Shown: positions 1 through 7,819 of the stretch, piece by piece
Layout: the number at the start of each line of letters is the position of its first letter
Numbering within the stretch: position 1 is the first letter of the stretch
Assembly (NCBI RefSeq): GCF_001187785.1
Contig: NZ_CP012154.1
Span: 3,466,501-3,530,500, forward strand
Length of the DNA: 64,000 bases
Reading direction: 5' to 3'
DNA from: Wenzhouxiangella marina
GTDB lineage: Bacteria > Pseudomonadota > Gammaproteobacteria > Xanthomonadales > Wenzhouxiangellaceae
The notes under the pieces: model-generated
Told to the model about the DNA's origin: nothing
Seen by the model: only the letters and a program-made list of their open reading frames with translations
Database searches by the model: none
Program-made: the position numbers and the translations under genes

Positions 1-1
1 G

Positions 2-874
2 ATCGCCAAGACCGCCCAGATCGTGCCGCAGCGATCGGCCTACGTGGTCGAGCGACTCGGTCGCTTCCACAGCGTGCTCGACGCCGGTTTCCACCTGATG
101 ATTCCCTTCATCGACAAGGTGGCCTACAAGCACACGCTGAAGGAAGAAGCGATCGACGTGCCGCAGCAGGCCTGTGTCACCAAGGACAACATCCAGATCC
201 ACGTCGACGGCGTGATCTACATGCAGGTCATCGACCCCAAGCTGGCCTCCTACGGCATCGCCGACTACCGCTTCGCCGCCATGCAGCTGGCCCAGACCAC
301 CCTGCGCTCGGTGATCGGCAAGATCGACCTCGACAAGAGCTTCGAGGAGCGCGTCGTCATCAACGAGAAGGTCGTCGAAGTGCTGTCGGAAGCCTCCGAG
401 CCCTGGGGCATCAAGGTGCTGCGCTATGAAGTCGCCGACATCGTGCTGCCGGAAACGATCCGCGATGCCCTCGAGAAGCAGATGCGCGCCGAGCGCGAGC
501 GTCGCGCCGTGGTCGCCGAGTCCGAGGGTGCCCGCGAGGCCAAGATCAACGTCTCCGAGGGCATGAAGCAGGAGACGATCAACGTCTCCGAAGGTGACAT
601 GCAGAAGCAGATCAACGAAGCCAAGGGTCAGGCCGAGGAAATCACCCTGATCGCCGAGGCCACCGCTGCCGGGATCGAGCGCATCGCCGCCGCCATCAAC
701 CAGCCGGGCGGTTCGGATGCGGTCAGCCTGCGCATTGCCGAGCAGTACGTGAAGGAGTTCGGCAAGCTCGCCAAGGAGAACAACACCCTGATCCTGCCGG
801 CCGAGCTGACCGATATCGGTTCGGTCGTGGCCAGCCTGAGCAAGACCCTGTCGGTCACTCAGAACAAGGGCTGA
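2..874 (+). CDS. SPFH/stomatin-like (paraslipin) protein, 5' truncated by window edge
   Basis: The frame is open from the first bases of the window, so the N-terminal membrane hairpin is missing and only about 290 residues are seen. The visible part has the SPFH core: PQRSAYVVERLGRF, then a DNIQIHVDGVIYMQVIDP strand, then YRFAAMQLAQTTLRSVIGK. A long charged coiled coil rich in A, E and R follows (about residues 160-240) and ends in a short C-terminal segment, as in bacterial paraslipin/QmcA proteins. Family members form oligomeric membrane microdomain scaffolds; the role here is inferred only. An NfeD partner often lies next to such genes, but the downstream gene is convergent and unrelated, so any partner must lie upstream of the window. 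Confidence 0.88.
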   Translation: MAKTAQIVPQRSAYVVERLGRFHSVLDAGFHLMIPFIDKVAYKHTLKEEAIDVPQQACVTKDNIQIHVDGVIYMQVIDPKLASYGIADYRFAAMQLAQTTLRSVIGKIDLDKSFEERVVINEKVVEVLSEASEPWGIKVLRYEVADIVLPETIRDALEKQMRAERERRAVVAESEGAREAKINVSEGMKQETINVSEGDMQKQINEAKGQAEEITLIAEATAAGIERIAAAINQPGGSDAVSLRIAEQYVKEFGKLAKENNTLILPAELTDIGSVVASLSKTLSVTQNKG

Positions 875-925
875 TCACCCGGCGCCGGACCGCCTTCGGC
901 TCGGCGCCCTTCCCTTCGGCCCGGC

Positions 926-1471
926 TCAGAACGAGGAGTCGGGCCCCTTCAGAAAGTCGATTTCTTCGGGCGTGGACCTGCGCCCGAGGATGGCATTGCG
1001 GTGCGGGTAGCGCCCGAAGCGGTCGATGATCACCTTGTGCTTGTGTTCGAACTCCAGGTTGTATTCCAGGCCCGGGGCTGAGTACAGGCGCACGGCCTCC
1101 TCGTGGATGCGCGCGGATTCGGAGTGCATGTAGGGCAGGTAGAGAAAGGCCTTCTCCGTCGTGCTCAGTTCCGCGTCGTGCCCCCCGGCCACGGCCTCCT
1201 GAGCCAGGGCCAGGGCCATGCCATCGGCCGCGAAGGCGGCGGCTGAATCGCGATGGATATTGCGCGAGAACTGATCGATCACGATCACTTCGGCCAGGCG
1301 GCCTCGCGGCGTCGAGCGCCATGCGAACAGTTCGCCCTGGCAGGCGCGAGCGTGCAGCTCGCCGAAACGCTCGGCGATCCGGCGATCCAGTTCGGTGTCC
1401 TTCTGCCACCACTGGGCGGGCTCGAGCTCCTCGAACCAGAAGTGGAGCACGTCATCAGGAGAATGGGGCAT
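926..1471 (-). CDS. DUF924 family protein
   Basis: A 181-residue protein starting MPHSPDDVLHFWFEEL. It carries typical DUF924 signatures: the HFWFEE start, WWQKDTELDRRI, VIVIDQFSRNI, STTEKAFLYLPYMHSE, and a C-terminal block with GRYPHRNAILGR and STPEEIDFL. The family resembles alpha-helical TPR-like folds and has no established reaction. I placed the start at the ATG at 1471 because the frame further upstream runs through a REP element and loses family similarity; an ATG at 1507 is an alternative. The gene is convergent with the stomatin-like gene, 51 bp away. Confidence 0.85.
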   Translation of the reverse strand: MPHSPDDVLHFWFEELEPAQWWQKDTELDRRIAERFGELHARACQGELFAWRSTPRGRLAEVIVIDQFSRNIHRDSAAAFAADGMALALAQEAVAGGHDAELSTTEKAFLYLPYMHSESARIHEEAVRLYSAPGLEYNLEFEHKHKVIIDRFGRYPHRNAILGRRSTPEEIDFLKGPDSSF

Positions 1472-1519
1472 GGGGCGATCCACCTTGGGCAAAGCTGCAT
1501 CATACATATCGCCCCCCGC

Positions 1520-1666
1520 GTAGGTCGGGCCCACGTGCCCGACGGTCCATGTCGCCGTCTTCTCCGTCAATTCGACGACAGGAGGCATGAATGGAATCCA
1601 GACCAGGAAACCCACCGCCGCAGATTTCCGGATTCTCCGGTCGTCGGCCGCGTGGGGCCGACCTAC
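1520..1666. repeat. GTAG-type REP pair (inverted, BIME-like), copy C
   Basis: Left arm at 1520-1551 begins GTAGGTCGGGCCCACGTG and contains an internal hairpin (GTCGGG...CCCGAC). The right arm at 1643-1666 is its inverted counterpart, ending GGGGCCGACCTAC. About 90 bp lie between the arms. The arm is nearly identical to those of the two copies at 10.2-10.7 kb, and the motif GTCTCCGTCAATTCGAC is also shared. The GTAG terminus matches the REP class mobilised by RAYT transposases in Xanthomonadales relatives; no RAYT gene is in this window. Confidence 0.8.
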
Positions 1667-1764
1667 GGCGCGGGCGCCGGGAGCTCGATGCGGATCGAAG
1701 CCCCATCGCGTTCGCCCGATGACCGGACCGCGGCGCCTCCGACCTGGCCTTGTCAGGGGCTGCA

Positions 1765-1776
1765 TATACTCTCGCC
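1765..1776 (+). promoter_or_regulatory. -10-like TATACT directly upstream of the sirtuin start
   Basis: TATACT at 1765-1770 is followed by only six bases before the ATG at 1777. Transcription would then begin at or next to the A of the start codon. No good -35 hexamer is seen at normal spacing. Confidence 0.4.
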
Positions 1777-2655
1777 ATGGCCAGTTCCAAACTCATCCGC
1801 GTACCGAGCCTGCAGGTCGGCGACCAGTCCGATGCGCCCAGCGCGACGCTCGATGATCTGCGTGCCTTCGTCGATGCTCACCCTCGCCTGCTGGTGCTGA
1901 CGGGGGCAGGCCTGAGTACCCGCTCGGGCATTCCGGCCTATCGCAACGCGCAGGGCAAATGGCTGCGTCGCGATCCGATCCTGTACCAGGACTTCATCGC
2001 CGAGGCGGCCACTAGGCGGCGCTATTGGGCGAGGAGTTTCTTCGGCTGGTCGATGATGCAGACCGCGCAACCCAATTCGGCGCATCGGGCCTTGGCGGCG
2101 ATGGAGGGTGACGGGCGGATCGAGCTGCTGGTCACCCAGAACGTCGATGGCCTGCACCGCGCGGCGGGCTCCGAAGCCCTGGTCGAACTGCACGGCGCCC
2201 TCGACCGGGTCAGCTGCCTGGACTGCGGGGAAGGAATCACCCGCAACGCGCTGCAGGAGGCACTGCTGGCGCGTAATCCGAACTGGCGGCCCGAAGTGCT
2301 CGGCTACCGACCCGATGGCGACGCCGAGCTCGATGCCAGCGCCTACCCCGGCTTCGAGGTGGTGGACTGTGCGAATTGCGGCGGGCGCCTGAAGCCCGAC
2401 GTGGTGTTCTTCGGCGAGAGCGTACCGCCCGAGCGCGCCGAACGGATCGAAGCGGCGCTGGCGGCCTGCGATGGCCTGCTCGTGGTCGGCTCCTCGCTGG
2501 TGGTGATGTCCGGCTTCCGTATCGTGCGCGGGGCTCGCGCCCTGGGCCGGCCCGTGGTCGCGATCAACGACGGCCGCACCCGCGCGGATGGACTGCTGGA
2601 GTTCAAGGTCGGCGGCGACTGCGTGGAGGTGCTCACGGCGCTGACGGAGGCATGA
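1777..2655 (+). CDS. Sir2-family NAD-dependent protein deacylase
   Basis: A 292-residue sirtuin. NAD-binding motifs GAGLSTRSGIPAYR (about residues 43-56) and TQNVDGLH (about 123-130) are present, followed by the catalytic His in ELHGALDRVSC. Two cysteine pairs, CLDC and CANC, form the structural zinc site. FFGESVPPE and the GSSLVVMSGF loop are intact. The GAGxSTxSGIPxYR form is typical of class II (SIRT4-like) sirtuins. These use NAD+ to remove acyl groups from protein lysines in the cytoplasm; the substrate is unknown. I chose the ATG at 1777. A TATACT hexamer ends six bases before it and no Shine-Dalgarno is visible, suggesting a leaderless mRNA. Confidence 0.92.
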   Translation: MASSKLIRVPSLQVGDQSDAPSATLDDLRAFVDAHPRLLVLTGAGLSTRSGIPAYRNAQGKWLRRDPILYQDFIAEAATRRRYWARSFFGWSMMQTAQPNSAHRALAAMEGDGRIELLVTQNVDGLHRAAGSEALVELHGALDRVSCLDCGEGITRNALQEALLARNPNWRPEVLGYRPDGDAELDASAYPGFEVVDCANCGGRLKPDVVFFGESVPPERAERIEAALAACDGLLVVGSSLVVMSGFRIVRGARALGRPVVAINDGRTRADGLLEFKVGGDCVEVLTALTEA

Positions 2656-2686
2656 TCGGCGGCTGCATTGTCGGCATAATCGGGGC

Positions 2687-3925
2687 ATGCGCCCACTGAT
2701 CCCGATCCTTCTGGCCGCCCTGCTCGGCCAGGCCACATTTGCCCTGGAGCTCCAGCCACTCGACCTGCCCACCCAAGGCTCCAGCCTGGCGCCCGGCCTG
2801 ACGGCCCTGGACGATGGCCGGATCCTGCTCAGCTGGCTGGAAGTGACCGAGAGCGGTCACCGGCTACGCCTGGCGGACTTCGATGGCGACCGCTTCGGCG
2901 AGGCCATGACGATCGTCGAGGGCGACGGATTCTTTGCCAACTGGGCCGATACCCCGGCCATTCATGTCGGTGGTGACGGACGGTGGCTGGTCCACTGGCT
3001 GCAGCGTTCCGGCCAGGGCACCTATGCCTACGACGTGGTCATGGCCATCAGCACCGATGAAGGTGCGCACTGGTCCTCGCCCTTCTCGCCGCACCGCGAC
3101 GGCACCCTGACCGAGCACGGCTTCGTGAGCAGTTTCCGGGACCACTCCGGCGCACTCCATGCGGTCTGGCTGGACGGTCGCGAGACGCAACCGGCCGCGG
3201 TCGACCAGGGGCATTCCGGACACGACTCGCACGGCCATGGCGCGATGACCCTCCGGACGGCCCGCATCGATGGCCTTGGCGAGCTTTCCCATGAAGCCCT
3301 GCTCGACGAGCGGGTCTGCGACTGCTGCGCCACGGCCTCGGCCATGACCGACGCGGGACCGGTCGTGGTCTACCGGGACCGCAGCGAGGACGAGATTCGG
3401 GACATCTTCATCACCCGTCGACTCGAGGGCGAATGGACCGAGCCCGAAGCCGTGCACGCCGATGGCTGGCAGATCGCTGCCTGCCCCGTCAACGGGCCCG
3501 GGGTGCTCGGCCGGGATCAGACCGTGGTCGTGGCCTGGTTCACGATGGCAGACAACGAGCCCAGAGTGCGACTGGCATTTTCCTCGGACGCGGGCGAGCA
3601 CTTCGCGGCGCCGCAGACCCTGGATGCGGGCACGGCTCTGGGGCGCGTCGACCTGAGCTGGGTCGAGGACGGCGTCTTGCTGAGCTGGCTGACGGAGACG
3701 GCTTCCGGTTCGACGCTGCGCCTGGCCCGCTTCGACCTGGACGGTCGGCTGGCCGGCCAATGGGATCTGCTGAGCCTGGACGGCGGTCGGGTCAGCGGCT
3801 TTCCGCGCCTGCAGGCCCTCGGCGAGGGTCGCGTGCTGCTGGCCTGGACCGAAGGCGGGCGCCGCGGCTCGCGGGTACGGGCCGGCTGGCTGACGCTGCC
3901 CGAGCCCGCAGCGGAATCTCCTTAG
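2687..3925 (+). CDS. Exported sialidase-fold (BNR/beta-propeller-like) protein, hypothetical
   Basis: A 412-residue protein with a clear signal peptide ([19 protein letters not shown]). The mature part has repeated blocks of the type [48 protein letters not shown] and [11 protein letters not shown]. The S-x-D-x-G-x-x-W/F units resemble Asp-boxes of exo-alpha-sialidase-like propellers. A histidine-rich loop ([11 protein letters not shown]) and a [11 protein letters not shown] cluster sit mid-protein and may bind metal. Catalytic sialidase arginines are not convincing, so the enzyme activity is left open. CATAAT lies six bases before the ATG. The stop overlaps the stop of the convergent pirin gene. 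Confidence 0.7.
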   Translation: MRPLIPILLAALLGQATFALELQPLDLPTQGSSLAPGLTALDDGRILLSWLEVTESGHRLRLADFDGDRFGEAMTIVEGDGFFANWADTPAIHVGGDGRWLVHWLQRSGQGTYAYDVVMAISTDEGAHWSSPFSPHRDGTLTEHGFVSSFRDHSGALHAVWLDGRETQPAAVDQGHSGHDSHGHGAMTLRTARIDGLGELSHEALLDERVCDCCATASAMTDAGPVVVYRDRSEDEIRDIFITRRLEGEWTEPEAVHADGWQIAACPVNGPGVLGRDQTVVVAWFTMADNEPRVRLAFSSDAGEHFAAPQTLDAGTALGRVDLSWVEDGVLLSWLTETASGSTLRLARFDLDGRLAGQWDLLSLDGGRVSGFPRLQALGEGRVLLAWTEGGRRGSRVRAGWLTLPEPAAESP

Positions 3926-4836
3926 CGTTCGGGCAAGGGAATCCAGTCGTTCTCTTCGGGCACGGGCTCGAAACGACCGGCCTTCCAATCGGCTTTCGCT
4001 TGTTCGATGCGCTCCTTGCGCGACGACACGAAGTTCCACCAGAGGTGGCGCGGGCCGTCCAGCGGCTCACCACCCAGCAGGGCCACGCGTGCGCCACCCC
4101 GGCTCGACAGGGTCAAGGCGGCAACGGGCGCAAGCACCAGCAGCTGCCCGGCCTGGTAGGACTGGCCATCGATCTCGACCGCGCCCTCGGCCAGATAGAG
4201 AGCACGCTCTTCGTGGGGGCTGTCGATCGGCACCCGAGCCCCGGCCTGCAACTGGAGGTCGGCGTAGAGGGTCTCGCTGTGGGTGGGCACCGGCGAGCTG
4301 GCGCCGAAGGCATCGCCGGCCAGCAGTCGCACCGCCAGGCCGCGGTCTTCGATCACCGGCAGCTCATCGGCGGCATGGTGCGAGAAGGCCGGGTCGATCT
4401 CTTCCTTTTCCACCGGCAGGGCCAGCCAGGCCTGCAGGCCGAACAATTCGCTTTCCGTGCGTCGGCTGCCCTCGGGCGTGCGCTCGGAGTGGACGATGCC
4501 GCGCCCGGCGGTCATCAGATTGACCGCGCCGGGGCGGATCACCATCTCCGTGCCCAGGCTGTCGCGATGCATCAGCTCGCCCGAGTAGAGATAGGTCACC
4601 GTGGCCAGGCCGATGTGGGGATGCGGCCGCACGTCGAGACCCCGGCCCGGCTGGAAACGACCCAGGCCCATCTGATCGAAGAAGACGAAGGGGCCGACGG
4701 TCCGGCGTTGGGCCGAAGGCAGCACGCGGGCGACCTCGAAGCCGCCGATGTCGCGGGTTCTCGGAACGATGACCTGGCGGATGCCGGCCTGCTCGCAGGC
4801 CTCGATACGCGCCTGGGGACACTCGAAATAGCTCAT
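3922..4836 (-). CDS. Pirin family protein
   Basis: A 304-residue bicupin. The N-terminal cupin has the pirin signature [19 protein letters not shown] with the metal-binding HxH, followed by [17 protein letters not shown], which supplies the remaining His and Glu ligands. The C-terminal cupin ends with the typical [24 protein letters not shown] block. Pirins bind Fe; some are quercetinases or redox-sensing regulators, and nothing in the context says which applies. It overlaps the upstream convergent stop by a few bases. A second, diverged pirin lies at 37.8 kb. Confidence 0.93.
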   Translation of the reverse strand: MSYFECPQARIEACEQAGIRQVIVPRTRDIGGFEVARVLPSAQRRTVGPFVFFDQMGLGRFQPGRGLDVRPHPHIGLATVTYLYSGELMHRDSLGTEMVIRPGAVNLMTAGRGIVHSERTPEGSRRTESELFGLQAWLALPVEKEEIDPAFSHHAADELPVIEDRGLAVRLLAGDAFGASSPVPTHSETLYADLQLQAGARVPIDSPHEERALYLAEGAVEIDGQSYQAGQLLVLAPVAALTLSSRGGARVALLGGEPLDGPRHLWWNFVSSRKERIEQAKADWKAGRFEPVPEENDWIPLPER

Positions 4837-4902
4837 CGCTTTGACTCCCGGTGACGATCAGCCCACAGCATGAACCATGGGCCGATAGGGTGGGGTCAAG
4901 AC

Positions 4903-5889
4903 TCAGTCGAGCTGGTAGCGATCGCAGCGGATGCGATCCGGCACGGTCAGCCGGGCCACATCGACCTGACCACTGCCGAAGTCGGGCAGATCGTAGCTGA
5001 ACTGGCCGCTGTTGCAGTCGTTGAATCTGACCGTGATCGTGCCCCGCGAGGTGAAGGCACTGCCTTCCGGCGGGGTCTGAAAGTCGGTCGTTTCGTTCGG
5101 CGTGACGACACCGAGAAGACCGATCGTGACCTCGCTGTCGCCCCAGTCGAAGCCGGCGGTGCCAACCAGCCAGATCTGGTTGCCTTCCGAGAAGTCGTAC
5201 CAGTACAGGTTGACGATCGGCTGATCATCTTCCGTGCCCTGATTGGTGACCTCGATATTGAAACCGACGCCGCCGTTGTTCGGATCGAACCAGGAACCGG
5301 AGTGGACCGACATGATCGGAAAGTCGCTGAACTGGTAGGCGCGCTGGATGACCGGCGGGGTCATCGGCGTGTCGGGGAAGTTGCCACCCGGCGTCGTCTG
5401 GATGCCGGTGCTCAGGCCGGCGATCTCCTGGACCGTGGCCCAGCCGCCGATCACCTCTCCGAAAACGGCATAGCCGCCGTCGAGATTGTCGTTGGCACCG
5501 AGGTTGAAATAGAACTGGGAATTGGCCGAGTTCAACGCGGAAGCTCGCGCCATGGCGATGGTGCGCTCGACGTTGAGCAGGCCATTGTTGCCCTCGTTGA
5601 CGATGTTCGGCTGGGTCGGCGCGCGATACTCGTAGTTGCGATCGAAGCCACCGCCCTGCACCACGAAGTCATCGACGACCCGGTGGAAGATCAGGCCATC
5701 GAAGAAGCCCTCGTCCACGTAGTTGATGAAGTTCTCCGTCGTCACCGGCGCATTGTCCGCATCGAGCTGGAGAAAGATCGGCCCGCGGTCGGTTTCCATC
5801 ACCACGCGCGGGTTCTGGGGATTCTGGGCAAGGCTCTGGGAGGCGATCAGCGAAAGAAGCAGGAAGCTGATGAGGTTCAGACGCAGCAT
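4903..5889 (-). CDS. Exported cyclophilin-type peptidyl-prolyl isomerase with C-terminal accessory domain
   Basis: A 328-residue protein with a signal peptide (MLRLNLISFLLLSLIASQSLA). The cyclophilin domain follows (about residues 25-185): VVMETDRGPIFLQL, TTENFINYVDEGFFDGLIFHRVVDDFVVQGGGF, TIAMARAS, SQFYFNLG and YAVFGEVI. The FHR motif carries the catalytic Arg, so activity in the periplasm is likely. A second domain of about 130 residues (HSGSWFDPNNGGVGF...FSYDLPDFGSGQVDVARLT) is not part of ordinary PpiA/PpiB and is shared with the next gene. The start at 5889 was chosen because it gives the signal peptide; longer forms lack one. Confidence 0.9.
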   Translation of the reverse strand: MLRLNLISFLLLSLIASQSLAQNPQNPRVVMETDRGPIFLQLDADNAPVTTENFINYVDEGFFDGLIFHRVVDDFVVQGGGFDRNYEYRAPTQPNIVNEGNNGLLNVERTIAMARASALNSANSQFYFNLGANDNLDGGYAVFGEVIGGWATVQEIAGLSTGIQTTPGGNFPDTPMTPPVIQRAYQFSDFPIMSVHSGSWFDPNNGGVGFNIEVTNQGTEDDQPIVNLYWYDFSEGNQIWLVGTAGFDWGDSEVTIGLLGVVTPNETTDFQTPPEGSAFTSRGTITVRFNDCNSGQFSYDLPDFGSGQVDVARLTVPDRIRCDRYQLD

Positions 5890-5960
5890 GTCATGGGGCT
5901 CCGGAATGGCGACGGGATTTCGAGGCGCTACGCTACCCGCCTTGCCCGTCAAAGTCCAGA

Positions 5961-5983
5961 CGCGGCGGCCAGTCGCCGCCGCG
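5961..5983 (-). terminator. GC-rich hairpin between the two cyclophilin genes
   Basis: CGCGGCGGC pairs with GCCGCCGCG around a five-base loop, 20 bp past the stop of the 6003-7001 gene. It lacks a strong U-run, so it may be a weak terminator or an mRNA-stabilising stem. Confidence 0.45.
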
Positions 5984-6002
5984 CCCGAAGATCAGCGAAG
6001 AA

Positions 6003-7001
6003 TCAGTTCTGGCCGTGCTGGAAGGCCTGACAGCTGCTGCCACTCGGCAGGGTCAGTCGGGTGACCGGAATCTCCCCGCTGCCGAAATCGGTCAGGTCGT
6101 AGCTGAAGGTCCCGGCGGAGCAGCTTTCGAAGGCGATCGTCACCGTGCCCTGCACCGTGAAGTCCTCGCCCGCAGGCGGCTGCTGGAAATCGACCGATCC
6201 TTCCGGCGCCGGCACGCCGATCAGCTCGATCTCGACTTCGGTGGCCCCGTACTCGAAGCTGTTGGAGCCCGTGAGCCACATCGGCTGACCGTTGTTGAAG
6301 TCATACCAGTAGACCACGACGATCGGGCCGGACTCGTTGGAAGCGTCCTGGGTGACCTCGACGGCGAAGCCCGCCCCGGCGCTCGCCGGCGAGAACCAGG
6401 AACCGCTGTGCAGGGGCAGGATGGGGAAATCGCCCAGATAGGCCACGGCGCGCCGGATCACCGTCGGCGAGAAGGGCAGCGAGGTGACCGAGCCATCGTC
6501 CGGATCGATCGTGCGACCGGCGCTTTCGATGTCATTCAGGGTGCGCTGGCCGGCAATGACCTCTCCGAAGACCGTGTAGTCACCATCGAGGACATCGTTG
6601 TCACCCATATTGAAGTAGAACCCCGCCTGGGCGCCGTCCGTGTCACCGCCATTGGCCATGGCGATGGTCCCGGTCACATTCAGCAGGCCATTGTCCGCCT
6701 CGCTGGGGATCGGGTCGAACATGGGGATGCGCGGGGCACCATCACGATCGAAGGCACCGCCCTCGATGATGTAGTCGTTGAAGATGCGGTGAAAGACCAG
6801 GCCATCGTAGAAGCCGGCTTCGACGTAGTCGAGGAAGTTCTGGGTGGTGACCGGTGCGTTGAGCGGATCGAGCTCGACGATGATCGGGCCACGGTCGGTG
6901 TCGAAGTAGACGCGGGGATCCGGGTCCTGCGCCTGTGCGCCGAGCGCGCCGAGCGCCAGCGAAAGAACGGAAAAGCGAGCGATGGATCGAAACATGAGCA
7001 A
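6003..7001 (-). CDS. Second exported cyclophilin-type peptidyl-prolyl isomerase with the same C-terminal domain
   Basis: A 332-residue paralogue of the preceding gene. It has a signal peptide (FRSIARFSVLSLALGALGAQA), then a cyclophilin domain with YFDTDRGPIIVEL, TTQNFLDYVEAGFYDGLVFHR, TIAMANGG, AGFYFNMG and YTVFGEVI. The C-terminal domain repeats the pattern HSGSWFSP...GAGFAVEV...YWYDFNNGQPMWL...FSYDLTDFGSGEIPVTRLT. The cyclophilin halves have diverged but the accessory domain keeps its Trp, Gly and aromatic positions. Tandem duplication of the whole two-domain gene is the simplest reading. An ATG two codons downstream (6995) is an equally good start. Confidence 0.9.
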   Translation of the reverse strand: MLMFRSIARFSVLSLALGALGAQAQDPDPRVYFDTDRGPIIVELDPLNAPVTTQNFLDYVEAGFYDGLVFHRIFNDYIIEGGAFDRDGAPRIPMFDPIPSEADNGLLNVTGTIAMANGGDTDGAQAGFYFNMGDNDVLDGDYTVFGEVIAGQRTLNDIESAGRTIDPDDGSVTSLPFSPTVIRRAVAYLGDFPILPLHSGSWFSPASAGAGFAVEVTQDASNESGPIVVVYWYDFNNGQPMWLTGSNSFEYGATEVEIELIGVPAPEGSVDFQQPPAGEDFTVQGTVTIAFESCSAGTFSYDLTDFGSGEIPVTRLTLPSGSSCQAFQHGQN

Positions 7002-7076
7002 ACCCTCTATCTGTGACTGTCAACGTCCGATCAGTCTAGGGGCTGGCAGGTAAATCGAGCATTAATCAGAAGTTAA

Positions 7077-7103
7077 GCCGCCGCGCCCGGTGGACGCGGC
7101 GGC
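7077..7103 (-). terminator. Probable intrinsic terminator after the 7118-7633 lipoprotein gene
   Basis: A nine-base-pair GC stem (GCCGCCGCG/CGCGGCGGC) with a nine-base loop, 15 bp past the lipoprotein stop. On the minus strand it is followed by TTAACTTC. The U-run is weak. It resembles the stem at 5961-5983. Confidence 0.55.
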
Positions 7104-7117
7104 TGGTTCGGATCCTG

Positions 7118-7633
7118 TCAGGGCGTTTGCAGCACCGGCATCGGGCCCGGGCCGAGGCGGTTGCGAAGGGCTTCGCGGTTGCGCTCCTGCTGGCGACGGA
7201 AGTCACCGGCGGGCATGCAGGTGGTGCGCTTGAAGTGGGTCCCGACGGTGCTGCGACGCGAGCAGATCAGGTAGTTCTCGGGATCGCCGACCACGATGCC
7301 CTGCAGCTCCTGGTGCAGGTTGAAGACCGTCAGCTGGTTCTCGTCGCTGAGCTCGCTGACGTTGGAGACCGGCTCCAGGATGGAACGCAGACGGGTGTCG
7401 GCATCGCGGTACTGCTCACGCTCGCGGGTGTTGAGCTCGCGAGGCACGCCTTCGCCGATGGCCACGGCCAGCTCGTCGAGAAACTCCAGATACTCATCGA
7501 CGTCGACGTTGCGCGGCTCGTTGGCAAACGGCGGCGGCTCGAGCTCGCTGCCGGAGCTTCGGTTGTTCTGTCCGCCGCCGGCGCAGGCGGCCGTGAACAG
7601 GGCAAGCAGGCTGATGGTGAGAATTCGGTTCAT
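7118..7633 (-). CDS. Hypothetical lipoprotein
   Basis: A 171-residue protein starting MNRILTISLLALFTAACAGGG. The lipobox FTAAC predicts lipidation at Cys18, and the following glycines and Asn/Ser favour outer-membrane sorting. The mature part is hydrophilic, with no family I recognise; a weakly helical middle (YLEFLDELAVAIGEG, REREQYRDADTRLR) precedes a C-terminal block with two cysteines (LICSRRST...RTTCMPAGDF) that could form a disulfide. A strong sigma-70-type promoter lies upstream and a hairpin downstream, so it is probably a single-gene transcript. Confidence 0.75.
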   Translation of the reverse strand: MNRILTISLLALFTAACAGGGQNNRSSGSELEPPPFANEPRNVDVDEYLEFLDELAVAIGEGVPRELNTREREQYRDADTRLRSILEPVSNVSELSDENQLTVFNLHQELQGIVVGDPENYLICSRRSTVGTHFKRTTCMPAGDFRRQQERNREALRNRLGPGPMPVLQTP

Positions 7634-7725
7634 GGTGACAACATTCCTTTGGGTCAATGTGGACTCGGGCCAGCGGTCAGTGGGCCATCGGATCAAGCGC
7701 TGAAACAACGGCATCCGACCTTATT

Positions 7726-7785
7726 ACGAATTTCTTCGTATTTATCTACGACTCCGATAGTAGATAGACTGCCCGCCCCTGTCAA
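7726..7785 (-). promoter_or_regulatory. Sigma-70-type promoter with palindromes, upstream of the lipoprotein gene
   Basis: On the minus strand, TTGACA (7780-7785) is exactly 17 bp from TACTAT (7757-7762). The -10 overlaps an inverted repeat, ATCTAC...GTAGAT (7744-7765). A second perfect inverted repeat, ACGAA-TTTC-TTCGT (7726-7739), lies in the presumed leader. The segment is much more AT-rich than its surroundings. Regulation by a dimeric repressor is a reasonable inference. Confidence 0.55.
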
Positions 7786-7819
7786 GACCTCGACGAAAAC
7801 AATCGTACAGGGCCGTGAA

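Noticed and set aside
3433-4854. A 473-codon plus-strand frame
   Set aside because: It is antisense to the pirin gene and overlaps the sialidase-fold gene. Its sequence is the Arg/Gly/Pro-rich type expected from GC bias, with no domain.
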